The notes: generated by a model not told the origin, from the letters alone. 64,000 bases of DNA from Cryobacterium sp. BB307 (GCF_012274275.1 NZ_JAANZA010000001.1:744001-808000), one strand, 5' to 3'; numbered from the stretch's first letter, positions 50,940 through 61,566 are shown. Numbers and translations: made by a program.

Positions 50940-51700
50940 TGGGACAGAAAGTCAATCCGTACGGCTTCCGCCTCGGAATCACCACCGACCACGTGTCGCG
51001 CTGGTACTCCGACAGCACCAAGCCCGGACAGCGTTACAGCGACTTTGTCGCCGAGGACGTCAGGATCCGTCGCCTGCTGAGCACCTCGCTCGACCGTGCC
51101 GGCGTCGCTCGCATCGAGATCGAGCGCACGCGTGACCGCGTCCGCGTCGACATCCACACCGCGCGCCCCGGCATCGTGATCGGCCGCCGTGGAGCCGAGG
51201 CCGAGCGCATCCGCACCGACCTCGAGAAGCTCACCGGCAAGCAGATCCAGCTGAACATCCTCGAGGTGAAGAACCCCGAGGCCGAGGCCCAGCTCGTCGC
51301 GCAGGGCATCGCCGAGCAGCTCTCCGCACGTGTGGCGTTCCGCCGCGCGATGCGCAAGGGCCTGCAGGGCGCCCAGCGCGCCGGCGCCAAGGGTGTCCGG
51401 ATTCAGGTCTCCGGCCGCCTCGGTGGCGCTGAGATGAGCCGCTCCGAGTTCTACCGCGAGGGTCGCGTTCCGCTGCACACGCTGCGTGCGAACATCGACT
51501 TCGGCTTCTATGAGGCCCGCACCACCTTCGGCCGCATCGGCGTGAAGGTGTGGATCTACAAGGGCGACATCACCAACAAGGAACTCGCGCGCGAGCAGGC
51601 GAACCAGAAGTCGTCGCGTCCCGACCGCCGTGACAGCGACCGCCCGCGTCGTGGCGCACGCGCAGAGGCCGCCCCGGCGGCAGTAGGAGCGGAGGGCTAA
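50939..51700 (+). CDS. rpsC: 30S ribosomal protein uS3
   Basis: A 253-residue mRNA-entry protein with KH domain ([13 protein letters not shown]). The N-terminus [14 protein letters not shown] is canonical. The C-terminus from ~215 is a charged, Arg- and Ala-rich tail ([20 protein letters not shown]) typical of actinobacterial S3. Coupled to rplV by TAATG. Confidence 0.98.
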   Translation: MGQKVNPYGFRLGITTDHVSRWYSDSTKPGQRYSDFVAEDVRIRRLLSTSLDRAGVARIEIERTRDRVRVDIHTARPGIVIGRRGAEAERIRTDLEKLTGKQIQLNILEVKNPEAEAQLVAQGIAEQLSARVAFRRAMRKGLQGAQRAGAKGVRIQVSGRLGGAEMSRSEFYREGRVPLHTLRANIDFGFYEARTTFGRIGVKVWIYKGDITNKELAREQANQKSSRPDRRDSDRPRRGARAEAAPAAVGAEG

Positions 51701-51704
51701 AGAA

Positions 51705-52124
51705 ATGCTGATCCCACGCAGAGTCAAGCACCGCAAGCAGCACCACCCGGGCCGCAGCGGTCAGGCCACCGGCGGCACGAAGGTCACCTTCGGCGAGTTC
51801 GGCATCCAGGCCCTCACCCCCGCATACGTGACCAACCGCCAGATTGAGGCGGCACGTATCGCAATGACCCGTCACATCAAGCGTGGTGGAAAGGTGTGGA
51901 TCAACATCTACCCGGACCGCCCGATCACCAAGAAGCCGGCCGAAACCCGTATGGGTTCCGGTAAGGGTTCGCCCGAGTGGTGGGTCGCCAACGTCAAGCC
52001 GGGTCGCGTGCTCTTCGAGCTCAGCGGCGTCAACGAGACCGTCGCCCGCGAAGCACTCACCCGTGCGATTCACAAGCTGCCCCTCAAGGCACGCATCATC
52101 AAGCGCGAGGAGGGCGACGCATAA
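51705..52124 (+). CDS. rplP: 50S ribosomal protein uL16
   Basis: A 139-residue protein near the A and P sites. Hallmarks: [17 protein letters not shown] and the [20 protein letters not shown] loop. Arg in the GSGKG region is the usual site for hydroxylation or methylation in some species. Its stop overlaps the rpmC ATG (TAATG). Confidence 0.98.
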   Translation: MLIPRRVKHRKQHHPGRSGQATGGTKVTFGEFGIQALTPAYVTNRQIEAARIAMTRHIKRGGKVWINIYPDRPITKKPAETRMGSGKGSPEWWVANVKPGRVLFELSGVNETVAREALTRAIHKLPLKARIIKREEGDA

Positions 52125-52450
52125 TGGCGATCGGTTCCAAGGAGCTCCGCCCCAGCGAGCTCGACACATTCGAAGACGAGAGACTCGTCGAAGAACTCAA
52201 GAAGGCCAAGGAAGAGCTGTTCAACCTGCGCTTCCAGTCGGCCACCGGCCAGCTCGAGAGCCACGGACGCCTGCGCGCCGTGAAGCGCGATATCGCCCGC
52301 ATCTACACGGTCATCCGTGAGCGTGAGCTCGGCATCCGGGCCACCCCGGCCCCGGTCGAGGTTGCGGCGAAGCCGGCCAAGAAGAGCAAGAAGTCGGACG
52401 AGGCGGCCGAGGCCAAGGCTGAGACCGGCGCGAACGAGGACGGTAACTAA
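52124..52450 (+). CDS. rpmC: 50S ribosomal protein uL29 with C-terminal tail
   Basis: A 108-residue uL29; the core (residues 1-72, with [14 protein letters not shown] and [13 protein letters not shown]) is followed by a ~36-residue Ala/Lys/Glu tail ([20 protein letters not shown]), while most L29 proteins end near 65-75. The start at the ATG at 52124 is fixed by overlap with the rplP stop; an open frame runs far upstream inside rplP. Confidence 0.97.
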   Translation: MAIGSKELRPSELDTFEDERLVEELKKAKEELFNLRFQSATGQLESHGRLRAVKRDIARIYTVIRERELGIRATPAPVEVAAKPAKKSKKSDEAAEAKAETGANEDGN

Positions 52451-52746
52451 TGGCAGAGAAGAAGGCCCAGGCCGAGGTCGGGACCGAGAGGCTCGAGCGC
52501 CCGTACCGCAAGATCCGTCGCGGCTACGTCAGCAGCGACAAGATGGACAAGACGATCGTCGTCGAGGTCGAAGACCGCGTGAAGCACCCGCTGTACGGCA
52601 AGGTCCTGCGCCGCACCTCCAAGGTGAAGGTGCACGACGAGACCAACTCAGCCGGCATCGGCGACCTCGTCGTGATCAGCGAGACGCGGCCGTTGAGCGC
52701 CACCAAGCGCTGGCGCCTTGTCGAGATTCTTGAGAAGGCCAAGTAA
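52450..52746 (+). CDS. rpsQ: 30S ribosomal protein uS17
   Basis: A 98-residue 16S-binding OB-fold protein. Signatures: [27 protein letters not shown] and [16 protein letters not shown] ~17-residue charged extension precedes the core. Overlaps rpmC by one base, and a 39-bp gap precedes rplN. Confidence 0.97.
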   Translation: MAEKKAQAEVGTERLERPYRKIRRGYVSSDKMDKTIVVEVEDRVKHPLYGKVLRRTSKVKVHDETNSAGIGDLVVISETRPLSATKRWRLVEILEKAK

Positions 52747-52785
52747 GCGCGAGCTTGCTTCCTAAGGAACTAGAGGAATAGGACA

Positions 52786-53154
52786 ATGCTTCAGCAGGAA
52801 TCCAGGCTCAAGGTCGCCGACAACACCGGCGCCAAGGAGCTGCTCACGATTCGCGTGCTCGGGGGCTCCGGTCGGCGCTACGCCGGACTCGGCGACACCA
52901 TCGTCGCCACGGTCAAGGACGCCATCCCCGGCGGCAACGTGAAGAAGGGCGAGATCGTCAAGGCGGTCATCGTCCGCACCAAGAAGGAGACCCGTCGTCC
53001 CGACGGCTCCTACATCAAGTTCGACGAGAACGCGGCAGTCATCCTGAAGAACGATGGCGACCCCCGCGGCACTCGTATCTTCGGACCGGTCGGTCGCGAA
53101 CTCCGCGACAAGAAGTTCATGAAGATCATCTCGCTGGCACCGGAGGTTATTTAG
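52786..53154 (+). CDS. rplN: 50S ribosomal protein uL14
   Basis: A 122-residue protein contacting 16S helix 14 (bridge B8) and the RsfS silencing factor site. Begins [40 protein letters not shown] is canonical. Good ribosome site TAGAGGAATAGGA upstream. Confidence 0.98.
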   Translation: MLQQESRLKVADNTGAKELLTIRVLGGSGRRYAGLGDTIVATVKDAIPGGNVKKGEIVKAVIVRTKKETRRPDGSYIKFDENAAVILKNDGDPRGTRIFGPVGRELRDKKFMKIISLAPEVI

Positions 53155-53156
53155 TC

Positions 53157-53507
53157 ATGGCGAAGATCAAGAAGGGCGACCTCGTTCAGGTCATCTCGGG
53201 TCGCAGCCAGGACCGTGGCGGCGACCGTGGCAAGCAGGGCCGTGTGCTCGAGGTGCTCGTCGAGAAGAACCGTGTCGTGGTTGAAGGCGTGAACTTCGTC
53301 ACCAAGCACGTTCGCGTCGGACAGACCCAGCGCGGCACCAAGACCGGTGGCATCGAGACCCACGAGGCGCCCATCCACATCTCCAACGTGGCTGTGGTCG
53401 ACCCCAAGTCGAAGAAGCCCACCCGCGTCGGCTACCGCGTCGAGAAGAACGCTGAGGGCAAGACCGTCCGCGTTCGTTACGCAAAGAACTCAGGTGAGGA
53501 CCTGTAA
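53157..53507 (+). CDS. rplX: 50S ribosomal protein uL24
   Basis: A 116-residue assembly-initiator protein with the KOW motif region [18 protein letters not shown] and KQGRVLEV. Actinobacterial-length C-terminus. It starts 2 bases after rplN and overlaps rplE by one base. Confidence 0.98.
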   Translation: MAKIKKGDLVQVISGRSQDRGGDRGKQGRVLEVLVEKNRVVVEGVNFVTKHVRVGQTQRGTKTGGIETHEAPIHISNVAVVDPKSKKPTRVGYRVEKNAEGKTVRVRYAKNSGEDL

Positions 53508-54100
53508 TGACTGACACCGCAACTGCTGCTGCGGCGCCGCGCATCGCGCCGCGTCTGAAGCAGAAGTACAAGACTGAGATCATCGAGCAGCTGAAGAAGG
53601 ACTTCGGCTTCACGAACGTGCACCAGGTCCCCGGCCTTGTGAAGATCGTCGTGAACACCGGTGTTGGTGACGCTGCCCGCGATGGCAAGCTCATCGACGG
53701 CGCGGTCCGCGACCTCACGCTCATCACTGGCCAGAAGCCGCAGGTCACCGCCGCCCGCAAGTCGATCGCGCAGTTCAAGCTGCGTGAGGGAATGCCCATC
53801 GGCGCCCACGTCACGCTGCGTGGCGACCGCGCCTGGGAGTTCCTGGACCGCCTCCTCACGCTCGCGCTGCCCCGCATCCGGGACTTCCGCGGACTGAGCG
53901 ACCGGCAGTTCGACGGCAACGGCAACTACACGTTCGGCCTCAACGAGCAGTCCATGTTCCACGAGATCGATCAGGACAAGATCGACCGCGTGCGTGGCTT
54001 CGACATCACCGTCGTGACCACCGCCAAGAACGACGACGAGGGTCGCGCGCTGCTCAAGGCGCTCGGCTTCCCGTTCAGAACCGCAGAGAACTCCAACTAA
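53507..54100 (+). CDS. rplE: 50S ribosomal protein uL5
   Basis: A 197-residue 5S rRNA-binding protein. Motifs: [42 protein letters not shown] and [20 protein letters not shown]. In most bacteria rpsN follows; here the next gene is rpsH after a 75-bp gap that cannot encode S14. Confidence 0.98.
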   Translation: MTDTATAAAAPRIAPRLKQKYKTEIIEQLKKDFGFTNVHQVPGLVKIVVNTGVGDAARDGKLIDGAVRDLTLITGQKPQVTAARKSIAQFKLREGMPIGAHVTLRGDRAWEFLDRLLTLALPRIRDFRGLSDRQFDGNGNYTFGLNEQSMFHEIDQDKIDRVRGFDITVVTTAKNDDEGRALLKALGFPFRTAENSN

Positions 54101-54175
54101 GGCACCACCGATCGACCAGGTCGGCTCCCGTGTAACGGGTGACCGAAACCAGACGAGAACAGGAAAACAAACGCA

Positions 54176-54574
54176 ATGACAATGACAGATCCGGTCGCAG
54201 ACTTGCTGACCCGGCTGCGCAACGCCAACTCGGCGTACCACGACTCGGTCTCGCTGCCCAGCAGCAAGCTGAAGACCCACATCGCGGACATCCTCAAGAG
54301 CGAGGGCTACATCGCCGACTGGCGCGTCGAGGACGCACGGGTCGGTTCGACGCTCACGATCGACCTCAAGTACGGTCCCAACCGTGAGCGCACGATCGCC
54401 GGCATCAAGCGCGTCTCGAAGCCCGGTCTGCGCGTTTACGCACGCAGCACCGAGATCCCCCGCGTGTTCGGCGGCCTCGGCGTCGCGATCCTGTCCACCT
54501 CGTCGGGCCTCCTCACGGACCGCCAGGCGACCGAGAAGGGTGTGGGTGGGGAAGTCCTCGCCTACGTTTGGTAA
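54176..54574 (+). CDS. rpsH: 30S ribosomal protein uS8
   Basis: A 132-residue central-domain 16S-binding protein and the known spc-operon repressor in E. coli. Begins [18 protein letters not shown]; ends GGEVLAYVW. Two ATGs (54176, 54182) are possible; AGGAA lies 10 bases before the first, which I prefer. A small CCCGT/ACGGG hairpin is in the gap upstream (54127-54139). Confidence 0.97.
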   Translation: MTMTDPVADLLTRLRNANSAYHDSVSLPSSKLKTHIADILKSEGYIADWRVEDARVGSTLTIDLKYGPNRERTIAGIKRVSKPGLRVYARSTEIPRVFGGLGVAILSTSSGLLTDRQATEKGVGGEVLAYVW

Positions 54575-54580
54575 CGCACA

Positions 54581-55117
54581 ATGTCTCGAATCGGAAGACT
54601 TCCCATCGCGATCCCGTCCGGGGTCGACGTCAAGATCGACGGCTCGGCCGTCACGGTCAAGGGCCCGAAGGGTGAGCTGAGCCTCGCCGTCGCCAGCCCG
54701 ATCTCCGTCAGCATCGAGGACGGCCAGGTCCTCGTGACGCGTCCGGATGACGAGCGCGAGTCGCGCTCTCTGCACGGCCTCACCCGCACGCTCATCGCGA
54801 ACCAGATCATCGGTGTCACCGAGGGCTACTCGAAGGCGCTCGAGATCGTCGGCACCGGTTACCGCGTTGCGCAGAAGGGCAACGCGCTCGAGTTCGCACT
54901 CGGCTACTCGCACCCGATCACGTTCGAAGCGCCCCAGGGCATCACGTTCGCGGTCGAGGGCAACACCAAGCTGTCGGTGCACGGCATCGACAAGCAGCAG
55001 GTGGGCGAGGTCGCGGCCAACATTCGTAAGCTGCGCAAGCCGGAACCCTACAAGGGCAAGGGTGTCCGGTACGCCGGCGAGGTAGTCCGCCGCAAGGCCG
55101 GAAAGGCTGGTAAGTAA
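54581..55117 (+). CDS. rplF: 50S ribosomal protein uL6
   Basis: A 178-residue protein by the sarcin-ricin loop. It has the duplicated L6 fold, with [17 protein letters not shown] at the start and [20 protein letters not shown] at the end, the conserved C-terminal signature. It starts 6 bases after rpsH. Confidence 0.98.
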   Translation: MSRIGRLPIAIPSGVDVKIDGSAVTVKGPKGELSLAVASPISVSIEDGQVLVTRPDDERESRSLHGLTRTLIANQIIGVTEGYSKALEIVGTGYRVAQKGNALEFALGYSHPITFEAPQGITFAVEGNTKLSVHGIDKQQVGEVAANIRKLRKPEPYKGKGVRYAGEVVRRKAGKAGK

Positions 55118-55119
55118 CT

Positions 55120-55491
55120 ATGGCTCTCGGAACAAGAGGGAAGAGCAAGTCTGCCGCCAAGGCGCGCAGGCACACACGCCTCCGCAAGAAGATCGTCGGC
55201 AGCGAGCTGCGTCCGCGCCTCGTTGTCACCCGGTCTGCCCGCCACGTCTTCGTGCAGGTCGTCGACGACAGCAAGGGTCACACCCTGGCGTCCGCGTCCA
55301 CCATGGAGTCGGAGCTGCGCGGCATGGACGGCGACAAGACCGCCAAGGCACGCAAGGTCGGCGAGCTCGTCGCTGAGCGTGCGAAGCAGGCAGGCATCGA
55401 AGCAGTGGTGTTCGACCGCGGTGGAAGCCGGTACGCCGGCCGCGTTGCGGCGATCGCCGAGGGAGCTCGAGAGGGTGGTTTGAGCCTGTGA
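55120..55491 (+). CDS. rplR: 50S ribosomal protein uL18
   Basis: A 123-residue 5S rRNA-binding protein with the basic N-terminus typical of L18 and the core [18 protein letters not shown] and [15 protein letters not shown]. Starts 2 bases after rplF. Its stop overlaps the rpsE GTG by 4 bases. Confidence 0.98.
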   Translation: MALGTRGKSKSAAKARRHTRLRKKIVGSELRPRLVVTRSARHVFVQVVDDSKGHTLASASTMESELRGMDGDKTAKARKVGELVAERAKQAGIEAVVFDRGGSRYAGRVAAIAEGAREGGLSL

Positions 55492-56225
55492 GCACCGAAT
55501 CGAAGAATGAGAAGGAGCAGGACGTGACTGCAGAGGCGACCGAGGGCGCGACCGCGGCAGAGGCTGCGGTCGAGACCGCCGCCGGCACCGCTAGCGCGAC
55601 CGAGCCCCGCGAGCGCGAGGGCCGCCGCGGCGGCCGCGAGCGGAACCCCAACCAGCAGCGCGGAAGCCGTGACTCGGACAAGAGCCAGTTCCTGGAGCGT
55701 GTCGTCACCATCAACCGCGTGTCGAAGGTCGTCAAGGGCGGTCGTCGCTTCAGCTTCACCGCTCTCGTGGTGGTCGGCGACGGCAACGGACTCGTCGGTG
55801 TCGGCTACGGCAAGGCACGCGAGGTTCCCACCGCGATCTCCAAGGGAGTCGAAGAGGCCAAGAAGAACTTCTTCCGCGTTCCGCGCGTCGGCAACAGCAT
55901 CCCGCACCCGGTGACCGGCGAAGCCGCTGCCGGTGTGGTGTTGCTGCGCCCCGCCGCCGCGGGTACCGGTGTTATCGCCGGTGGCCCGGTGCGTGCGGTG
56001 CTCGAGTGCGCCGGAATCCACGATGTGCTGAGCAAGTCGCTCGGCTCGTCCAACACCATCAACATCGTCCACGCGACCGTCGATGCCCTCAAGCAGCTTG
56101 AGGAGCCGACCGCGGTAGCCGCTCGTCGCGGCCTGGACGTCGACCGCGTTGTGCCGGAGCAGATTCTGCGCATCCAGGCCGAGGCCGCCAAGGCGAAGGC
56201 CACGGCAGAGAAGGCAGGTGTCTGA
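55488..56225 (+). CDS. rpsE: 30S ribosomal protein uS5 with N-terminal extension
   Basis: A 245-residue fidelity protein. The S5 core begins near residue 65 ([20 protein letters not shown]) and includes [15 protein letters not shown]. The first ~64 residues are an Ala/Glu/Thr-rich then Arg/Gly-rich extension, longer than in E. coli S5 (167 residues). GTG start at 55488, overlapping the rplR stop (GTGA). Overlaps rpmD by one base. Confidence 0.97.
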   Translation: MSTESKNEKEQDVTAEATEGATAAEAAVETAAGTASATEPREREGRRGGRERNPNQQRGSRDSDKSQFLERVVTINRVSKVVKGGRRFSFTALVVVGDGNGLVGVGYGKAREVPTAISKGVEEAKKNFFRVPRVGNSIPHPVTGEAAAGVVLLRPAAAGTGVIAGGPVRAVLECAGIHDVLSKSLGSSNTINIVHATVDALKQLEEPTAVAARRGLDVDRVVPEQILRIQAEAAKAKATAEKAGV

Positions 56226-56407
56226 TGGCTCGCCTGAAGGTGACCCAGATCAAGTCCAAGATCAGTGAGAAGCAGAACCAGCGCGACACGCTGCGCAGCC
56301 TCGGGCTCAAGCGCATCGGCGACGTGGTGGTTCGTGAAGACAACCCGCAGAACCGCGGATACGTCAACACGGTCGCTCACCTGGTGAAAGTCGAGGAGAT
56401 TGACTAA
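56225..56407 (+). CDS. rpmD: 50S ribosomal protein uL30
   Basis: A 60-residue L30 with [29 protein letters not shown]. One-base overlaps with rpsE before it and rplO after it (TAATG each). Confidence 0.97.
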   Translation: MARLKVTQIKSKISEKQNQRDTLRSLGLKRIGDVVVREDNPQNRGYVNTVAHLVKVEEID

Positions 56408-57156
56408 TGGCTGACGAGAAGAAGCCAGCTGAAGAGAAGCCGAAGGCCACGGCCGCGGCGAAGAAGCCTGCTGCGACCAAGGCTGCTGCCGATAAGAAGC
56501 CGGCCGCCAAGGCGAGCACGACCAAGGCTGCCGCCGACAAGCCGGCTGCCAAGGCGAGCACCGCCAAGGCGAGCACCGCGAAGGCTGCTGACAAGCCCGC
56601 CGCCAAGGCGAGCGCCAGCAAGACGGCCGCCGCCAAGACGGACACCTCCGCCCAGTCGGAGGCGAAGCCTGCTGCGAAGAAGGCAGCGCCGAAGGCCAAG
56701 TCCAACGACGTCGCGCGCCCGCAGGTGCTGAAGATGCACCACCTGCGTCCCGCGCCCGGCGCCAAGACCGAGCGCACGCGCGTCGGTCGCGGTGAAGCGT
56801 CCAAGGGCAAGACCGCCGGTCGCGGCACCAAGGGCACGAAGGCTCGTTACCAGGTTCGCGCAGGCCTTGAGGGCGGCAACCTGAACTCGATCATGCGTGC
56901 CCCGAAGCTGCGTGGGTTCAAGAACCCGTTCCGCGTCGAGTACCAGGTGGTGAACCTCGAGCGCCTTGCCGAGCTCTACCCCAAGGGTGGCGACGTCACG
57001 GTGACCGACCTGGTAGCAAAGGGTGTCGTTCGCAAGAACGAGAAGGTCAAGGTTCTCGGGACCGGTGACATTGACGTTAAGCTGAATGTCGCGGTCGACA
57101 AGGTCTCCGTCTCTGCCGAGCAGAAGATCGTCGCCGCGGGCGGCTCCGTCAAGTGA
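56407..57156 (+). CDS. rplO: 50S ribosomal protein uL15 with histone-H1-like N-terminal extension
   Basis: A 249-residue L15. The ordinary L15 fold starts near residue 106 ([39 protein letters not shown]) and has normal length. Residues 1-105 are an extension made almost only of Lys, Ala, Pro, Thr, Ser and Asp, with repeating [12 protein letters not shown] units, like histone H1 or mycobacterial HupB tails. The DNA of that part is repetitive. The start is fixed by the overlap with rpmD. The tail would be strongly basic and disordered. A perfect hairpin follows the stop. Confidence 0.95.
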   Translation: MADEKKPAEEKPKATAAAKKPAATKAAADKKPAAKASTTKAAADKPAAKASTAKASTAKAADKPAAKASASKTAAAKTDTSAQSEAKPAAKKAAPKAKSNDVARPQVLKMHHLRPAPGAKTERTRVGRGEASKGKTAGRGTKGTKARYQVRAGLEGGNLNSIMRAPKLRGFKNPFRVEYQVVNLERLAELYPKGGDVTVTDLVAKGVVRKNEKVKVLGTGDIDVKLNVAVDKVSVSAEQKIVAAGGSVK

Positions 57157-57157
57157 G

Positions 57158-57187
57158 TCCAAGCGGATGAGAAGTCATCCGCTTGGA
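57158..57187 (+). terminator. Perfect 13-bp hairpin between rplO and secY
   Basis: Arms 57158-57170 (TCCAAGCGGATGA) and 57175-57187 (TCATCCGCTTGGA) are perfectly complementary with a GAAG tetraloop, 1 base after the rplO stop. No T tract follows. It is an attenuator or processing site between the ribosomal genes and secY. Confidence 0.7.
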
Positions 57188-57262
57188 GCACAACTAGTTC
57201 GTAGCCGTCAGTGTGGCCCGCAAGGGCCACGCCGCCTGCTCAATCACTAACCAGGAGGCCTC

Positions 57263-58588
57263 GTGTTCAGCGCAATCGCGCGGATCTTCCGCACGCCTGA
57301 CCTGCGGCGCAAGATCGGCTTCACGCTGGGCATCATTGCCCTGTTCCGGCTCGGATCGTTCATCCCTGCGCCGTTCATCGACTACCAGAACGTGCAGACC
57401 TGTCTCGCATCCGTCTCCGGAACGCAGAGCCTCTACGACCTGGTCAACCTGTTCAGCGGTGGCGCACTGCTGCAGCTGTCGGTCTTCGCGCTCGGCATCA
57501 TGCCGTACATCACCGCGTCGATCATCGTGCAGCTGCTGCGCGTCGTCATCCCTCACTTCGAGGCGTTGCACAAAGAGGGCCAGGCCGGCCAGAGCAAGCT
57601 GACGCAGTACACGCGTTACCTCACCATCGGCCTCGGCGTGCTGCAGTCGACCACGCTGATCACCGTCGCTCGCACCGGCGCGCTGTTCCCGACGACTGCG
57701 GGCGTGCCGGAGTGCACCCAGCTGATCTCGAACGACGCCTGGTACGCGATCCTGCTCATGGTCATCACCATGACCGCGGGCACCGGCCTCATCATGTGGT
57801 TCGGTGAGCTCATCACCGAGCGTGGCGTCGGCAACGGCATGTCGCTGCTGATCTTCATCTCGATCGCCGCAACTTTCCCGGCCGCGCTGTGGGGCATCGC
57901 CGTCGCGCGCAACTTCGAGACCTTCCTGCTTGTGCTCGCCATCGGCTTGCTGATCATGCTCGCCGTCGTGTTCGTCGAGCAATCGCAACGACGCATCCCC
58001 GTGCAGTACGCGAAGCGGATGGTCGGACGCCGCACCTACGGCGGCAACAACACGTACATCCCGATCAAGGTCAACATGGCCGGTGTCATCCCGGTCATCT
58101 TTGCCTCGAGCCTGCTGTACCTGCCCTCGCTCATCGCCCAGTTCAACCTGCCGCGCGACGGCAGCCTGCCTGCGCCGTGGGTGGAGTGGATCAACAACAA
58201 CCTGAGCTCGGGTGACAACCCGCTCTACATGGCGGTCTACTTCCTGCTCGTCATCGGCTTCACCTACTTCTACGTCGCCATCACCTTCAACCCGGAGGAA
58301 GTGGCCGACAACATGAAGAAGTACGGCGGCTTCATCCCCGGCATCCGCGCCGGCCGACCGACCGCCGAGTACCTCGACTACGTGCTCACGCGCATCACCC
58401 TTCCCGGATCGCTGTACCTCGGCATCGTCGCGCTCATCCCGCTCATCGCCCTGGCCACCGTCGGCGCCAACCAGAACTTCCCGTTCGGCGGCGCGAGCAT
58501 CCTGATCATCGTCGGTGTCGGACTCGAGACCGTGAAGCAGATCGACGCGCAGCTGCAGCAGCGGCACTACGAGGGTCTGCTGCGATGA
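57263..58588 (+). CDS. secY: Preprotein translocase subunit SecY
   Basis: A 441-residue channel protein with ten transmembrane segments. Hallmarks: N-terminal [15 protein letters not shown], a plug-region segment after the first helix, [15 protein letters not shown] in TM2, and [18 protein letters not shown] start at 57263 after AGGAGG. The stop overlaps adk by 4 bases (ATGA). Confidence 0.97.
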   Translation: MFSAIARIFRTPDLRRKIGFTLGIIALFRLGSFIPAPFIDYQNVQTCLASVSGTQSLYDLVNLFSGGALLQLSVFALGIMPYITASIIVQLLRVVIPHFEALHKEGQAGQSKLTQYTRYLTIGLGVLQSTTLITVARTGALFPTTAGVPECTQLISNDAWYAILLMVITMTAGTGLIMWFGELITERGVGNGMSLLIFISIAATFPAALWGIAVARNFETFLLVLAIGLLIMLAVVFVEQSQRRIPVQYAKRMVGRRTYGGNNTYIPIKVNMAGVIPVIFASSLLYLPSLIAQFNLPRDGSLPAPWVEWINNNLSSGDNPLYMAVYFLLVIGFTYFYVAITFNPEEVADNMKKYGGFIPGIRAGRPTAEYLDYVLTRITLPGSLYLGIVALIPLIALATVGANQNFPFGGASILIIVGVGLETVKQIDAQLQQRHYEGLLR

Positions 58589-59208
58589 CCGGCCGGCACG
58601 TGAACGAGACCCGTCCGCGCATGCTGATCGTGGGACCCCCCGGCGCAGGCAAGGGCACGCAGGCTGCGCGGCTGGCCGAGATGCTGGGCATCCCGACCAT
58701 CTCCACCGGCGACATCTTTCGCGACAACATCAAGAACCAGACCCCGCTCGGGGTGCAGGTCAAGGCCATCGTCGACGCCGGCGACTACGTCCCGGATTCA
58801 CTCACCAACGCGCTCGTCACCGACCGCCTCAGCGAGGCGGATGCTGCGGGCGGCTTCCTGCTGGACGGCTACCCGCGCACGAGCGACCAGGTGCGTTACC
58901 TCGACGACCTGCTGTCCTCCCGTGGTCACGAGCTGAACGGCGTGATCCGTCTCGTCGCCGACGAGGACGAGATCGTCGGCCGGCTGCGTCGCCGGGCGAT
59001 CGAGCAGGGACGCGTCGATGACTCCGAGGAGGCCATCCGGCACCGCCAGGAGGTCTACGCGCGTGAGACCGAGCCGCTGATCGCCGCCTTCCGCGACCGG
59101 GGAATCCTGGTCGAGGTTGACGGGCTCGGCGCCGTCGACGACGTGACCGGGCGCATCATGGATGCGCTCGTCTCCCGCGGCATCGTGCCGGAGGGCGCGA
59201 ACGGCTGA
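58585..59208 (+). CDS. adk: Adenylate kinase
   Basis: A 207-residue kinase that interconverts ATP+AMP and 2 ADP. P loop [10 protein letters not shown] near residue 17, AMP site TGDIFRDNI and [10 protein letters not shown]. The LID is the short, non-zinc form ([24 protein letters not shown]). Start at the ATG at 58585 is coupled to secY; a second in-frame ATG at 58621 would give the more usual N-terminus and cannot be excluded. Confidence 0.97.
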   Translation: MTGRHVNETRPRMLIVGPPGAGKGTQAARLAEMLGIPTISTGDIFRDNIKNQTPLGVQVKAIVDAGDYVPDSLTNALVTDRLSEADAAGGFLLDGYPRTSDQVRYLDDLLSSRGHELNGVIRLVADEDEIVGRLRRRAIEQGRVDDSEEAIRHRQEVYARETEPLIAAFRDRGILVEVDGLGAVDDVTGRIMDALVSRGIVPEGANG

Positions 59209-59211
59209 GAA

Positions 59212-60036
59212 GTGGCCCGCAATATCTACAAGAGCCCGGCTGAACTTCGGCTCATGGTCGAACCGGGTCTGGTCACGGCCGCATCCCTCGACGCGGTCCG
59301 CGCAGCCATCCGGCCCGGGATCACCACAGCGGAGCTCGACGCGATCGCCGAGAAGGTGATTCGGGATGCCGGGGGAGAACCCAACTTCGCGCTGGTACCC
59401 GGCTACCATCACACCGTCTGCGCGTCGGTGAATGACGACGTCGTGCATGGCATCCCCGGCTCACGCGTGCTGAAGGCCGGCGACATCGTCTCGATCGACA
59501 GCGGTGCCCAGGTGAAGGGCTACAACGGCGACTCCGCGATGACGATAGTTCTCGATGACACGGCGCGGCCGGAGGTCGTTGCTGCGCGCCGCGAACTGTC
59601 GGAGGTCACCAGGAAGTCGCTGTGGGTCGGCATCGCCGCGCTCGCGTCGGCTCGCTACCTCGGCGAGGTCGGCGGGGCGATCGAGGACTACGTGCGATCC
59701 AAGGGTGACTACGGCATCCTGGAGGACTACGTCGGCCACGGCATCGGACGTTCCATGCACGAAGAGCCGACCGTGTTCAACTACCGCACGCGTGAGCGCG
59801 GCGCCAAGGTCAAGCCGGGCCTGTGCGTCGCCATCGAGCCGATGATCACCGCCGACGGCCTCGACACGTTCGTGCGGGAGGACGACTGGACGGTGGCCAC
59901 CAGCAACGGCGCCGACGCTGCGCACTGGGAGCACTCGGTCGCCGTGCACCAGGACGGGATCTGGGTGCTCACCGCACCCGACGGTGGCGCATCCGAGCTC
60001 ACCGCCCACGGCGTCGTGCCGGTTCCCATCCCCTGA
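59212..60036 (+). CDS. map: Methionine aminopeptidase, type I
   Basis: A 274-residue metalloprotease that removes N-terminal Met. All metal ligands are present: Asp in SIDSGAQ, Asp in GYNGDSAMTIV, His in GHGIGRSMHEEP, Glu in CVAIEPMI and Glu in HWEHSVAVH. The substrate-side His lies in PGYHHTVCASVND. GTG start at 59212, 3 bases after adk. Confidence 0.95.
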   Translation: MARNIYKSPAELRLMVEPGLVTAASLDAVRAAIRPGITTAELDAIAEKVIRDAGGEPNFALVPGYHHTVCASVNDDVVHGIPGSRVLKAGDIVSIDSGAQVKGYNGDSAMTIVLDDTARPEVVAARRELSEVTRKSLWVGIAALASARYLGEVGGAIEDYVRSKGDYGILEDYVGHGIGRSMHEEPTVFNYRTRERGAKVKPGLCVAIEPMITADGLDTFVREDDWTVATSNGADAAHWEHSVAVHQDGIWVLTAPDGGASELTAHGVVPVPIP

Positions 60037-60061
60037 ACGCGCCGTGCATCATAGCCATGAC

Positions 60062-60091
60062 TTGCAGGTTCGGCGGTATTGCACATAAGAT
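60062..60091 (+). promoter_or_regulatory. Candidate promoter upstream of infA
   Basis: TTGCAG (60062-60067), an 18-base gap, and TAAGAT (60086-60091) in the 153-bp region between map and infA. The region is AT-richer than the genes around it and ends in a TATTTTTT run. It could separate the infA-alpha operon from the spc operon. Confidence 0.4.
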
Positions 60092-60189
60092 TGCTCTTTG
60101 GGTCTGTGGCTGGTACAGCCATGCCTGCAGGACCACAATCCACAATTCCGCACGACCGGCGTTCGGTATTTTTTAGCGACAGTGAGGCT

Positions 60190-60411
60190 ATGGCCAAAAA
60201 AGACGGTGTCATCGAGATCGAAGGCTCGGTGGTTGAGGCTCTTCCCAACGCGATGTTCCGCGTTGAGTTGACGAACGGCCACAAGGTGCTTGCTCACATT
60301 TCGGGCAAGATGCGTCAGCACTACATCCGCATCCTCCCTGAGGACCGCGTGATCGTCGAGCTGAGCCCCTACGATCTGACCCGCGGCCGTATCGTCTATC
60401 GCTATAAGTAA
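60190..60411 (+). CDS. infA: Translation initiation factor IF-1
   Basis: A 73-residue OB-fold factor that occupies the 30S A site. Begins [20 protein letters not shown] and ends [11 protein letters not shown], both canonical. The start is the ATG at 60190; the longer open frame upstream is not family sequence. Confidence 0.98.
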   Translation: MAKKDGVIEIEGSVVEALPNAMFRVELTNGHKVLAHISGKMRQHYIRILPEDRVIVELSPYDLTRGRIVYRYK

Positions 60412-60472
60412 CCGCACCGCACGGATAAGTAACGGCCTGCCGTGTGCAGGTACGAGGACAGCGAGAGAAACA

Positions 60473-60586
60473 ATGAAGGTCAACCCCAGCGTCAAGCGCA
60501 TCTGCGACAAGTGCAAGGTCATTCGCCGGCACGGTCGCGTCATGGTCATCTGCGACAACCCCCGCCACAAGCAGCGTCAGGGTTGA
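60473..60586 (+). CDS. rpmJ: 50S ribosomal protein bL36
   Basis: A 37-residue protein of the zinc-binding (C+) form: Cys pair in ICDKCK, a third Cys in MVICDNP and a final His in NPRHKQ. It starts with MKVNPSVKR at 60473. Located between infA and rpsM, the usual place. Confidence 0.95.
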   Translation: MKVNPSVKRICDKCKVIRRHGRVMVICDNPRHKQRQG

Positions 60587-60747
60587 TCGACGCGGACGCG
60601 CAAGCGTCCGTGGAATCGCCTCACAGCAATAACTGAATACGAAGAAGGCAGCGCCGGAACCTCTCGCTACGAGGGGGGACACCTCGGGTTGGAGGCCCGA
60701 GCACAGGCTCTGCTGCAGACCTCCACTCACCAACAGGAGAAGCCACA

Positions 60748-61122
60748 ATGGCTCGTCTAGCAGGCGTCGACATTCCCCGCGATAAGCGCGTGGAAGTCGC
60801 ATTGACTTACATCTACGGTGTCGGCCGCACCCGGTCTCTGAAGACCCTCGCCGAAACCGGAATCGACGGGAATGTCCGCGTCAAGGACCTCACCGACGAT
60901 CAGCTCATCGCCCTCCGCGACTACATCGAAGGCAACTTCAAGGTCGAGGGTGATCTCCGCCGTGAGGTCGCAGCGGACATCCGCCGCAAGGTCGAAATCG
61001 GCAGCTACGAGGGCATCCGTCACCGCAAGGGACTGCCCGTGCACGGACAGCGCACCAAGACGAACGCTCGCACCCGCAAGGGCCCGAAGCGCACCGTCGC
61101 AGGCAAGAAGAAGGCCCGCTAG
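60748..61122 (+). CDS. rpsM: 30S ribosomal protein uS13
   Basis: A 124-residue head protein bridging to the 50S and contacting the P-site tRNA. Motifs: [26 protein letters not shown] and [22 protein letters not shown]. The 161-bp gap upstream contains a CTCGGG/CCCGAG hairpin (60683-60701). A good AACAGGAGAAG site precedes the ATG. Confidence 0.98.
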   Translation: MARLAGVDIPRDKRVEVALTYIYGVGRTRSLKTLAETGIDGNVRVKDLTDDQLIALRDYIEGNFKVEGDLRREVAADIRRKVEIGSYEGIRHRKGLPVHGQRTKTNARTRKGPKRTVAGKKKAR

Positions 61123-61167
61123 TAGCGGCCGACACCTCACAGACTTTCGACAGGAGACAGAACTCAC

Positions 61168-61566
61168 ATGGCTACACCCAAGTCGGCCGCTCGCAAGCCG
61201 CGCCGCAAGGAAAAGAAGAACATCGCTCTGGGCCAGGCCCACATCAAGAGCACGTTCAACAACACGATCGTCTCGATCACCGACCAGAGCGGTGCCGTGA
61301 TCAGCTGGGCATCGTCCGGCGTCGTCGGCTACAAGGGTTCGCGCAAGTCGACCCCGTTCGCCGCGCAGCTCGCCGCCGAGAACGCTGCCCGTCAGGCGCA
61401 GGAGCACGGCATGAAGAAGGTCGACGTTTTCGTCAAGGGACCGGGCTCCGGTCGTGAGACCGCGATCCGCTCGCTGCAGGCAGCAGGTCTCGAGGTGGGT
61501 TCGATCAACGACGTGACGCCGCAGGCGCACAACGGATGCCGCCCGCCGAAGCGTCGTCGGGTCTGA
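61168..61566 (+). CDS. rpsK: 30S ribosomal protein uS11
   Basis: A 132-residue platform protein. Signatures: [21 protein letters not shown] and [18 protein letters not shown] at the end. rpsD, which often follows, is absent: a 200-bp non-coding gap leads directly to rpoA. Confidence 0.98.
   Translation: MATPKSAARKPRRKEKKNIALGQAHIKSTFNNTIVSITDQSGAVISWASSGVVGYKGSRKSTPFAAQLAAENAARQAQEHGMKKVDVFVKGPGSGRETAIRSLQAAGLEVGSINDVTPQAHNGCRPPKRRRV

Noticed and set aside
56407-56720. Frameshift or wrong start in rplO creating a false N-terminus
   Set aside because: The frame is continuous, the start overlaps the rpmD stop in the same TAATG pattern as its neighbours, and the amino-acid pattern is a regular repeat.
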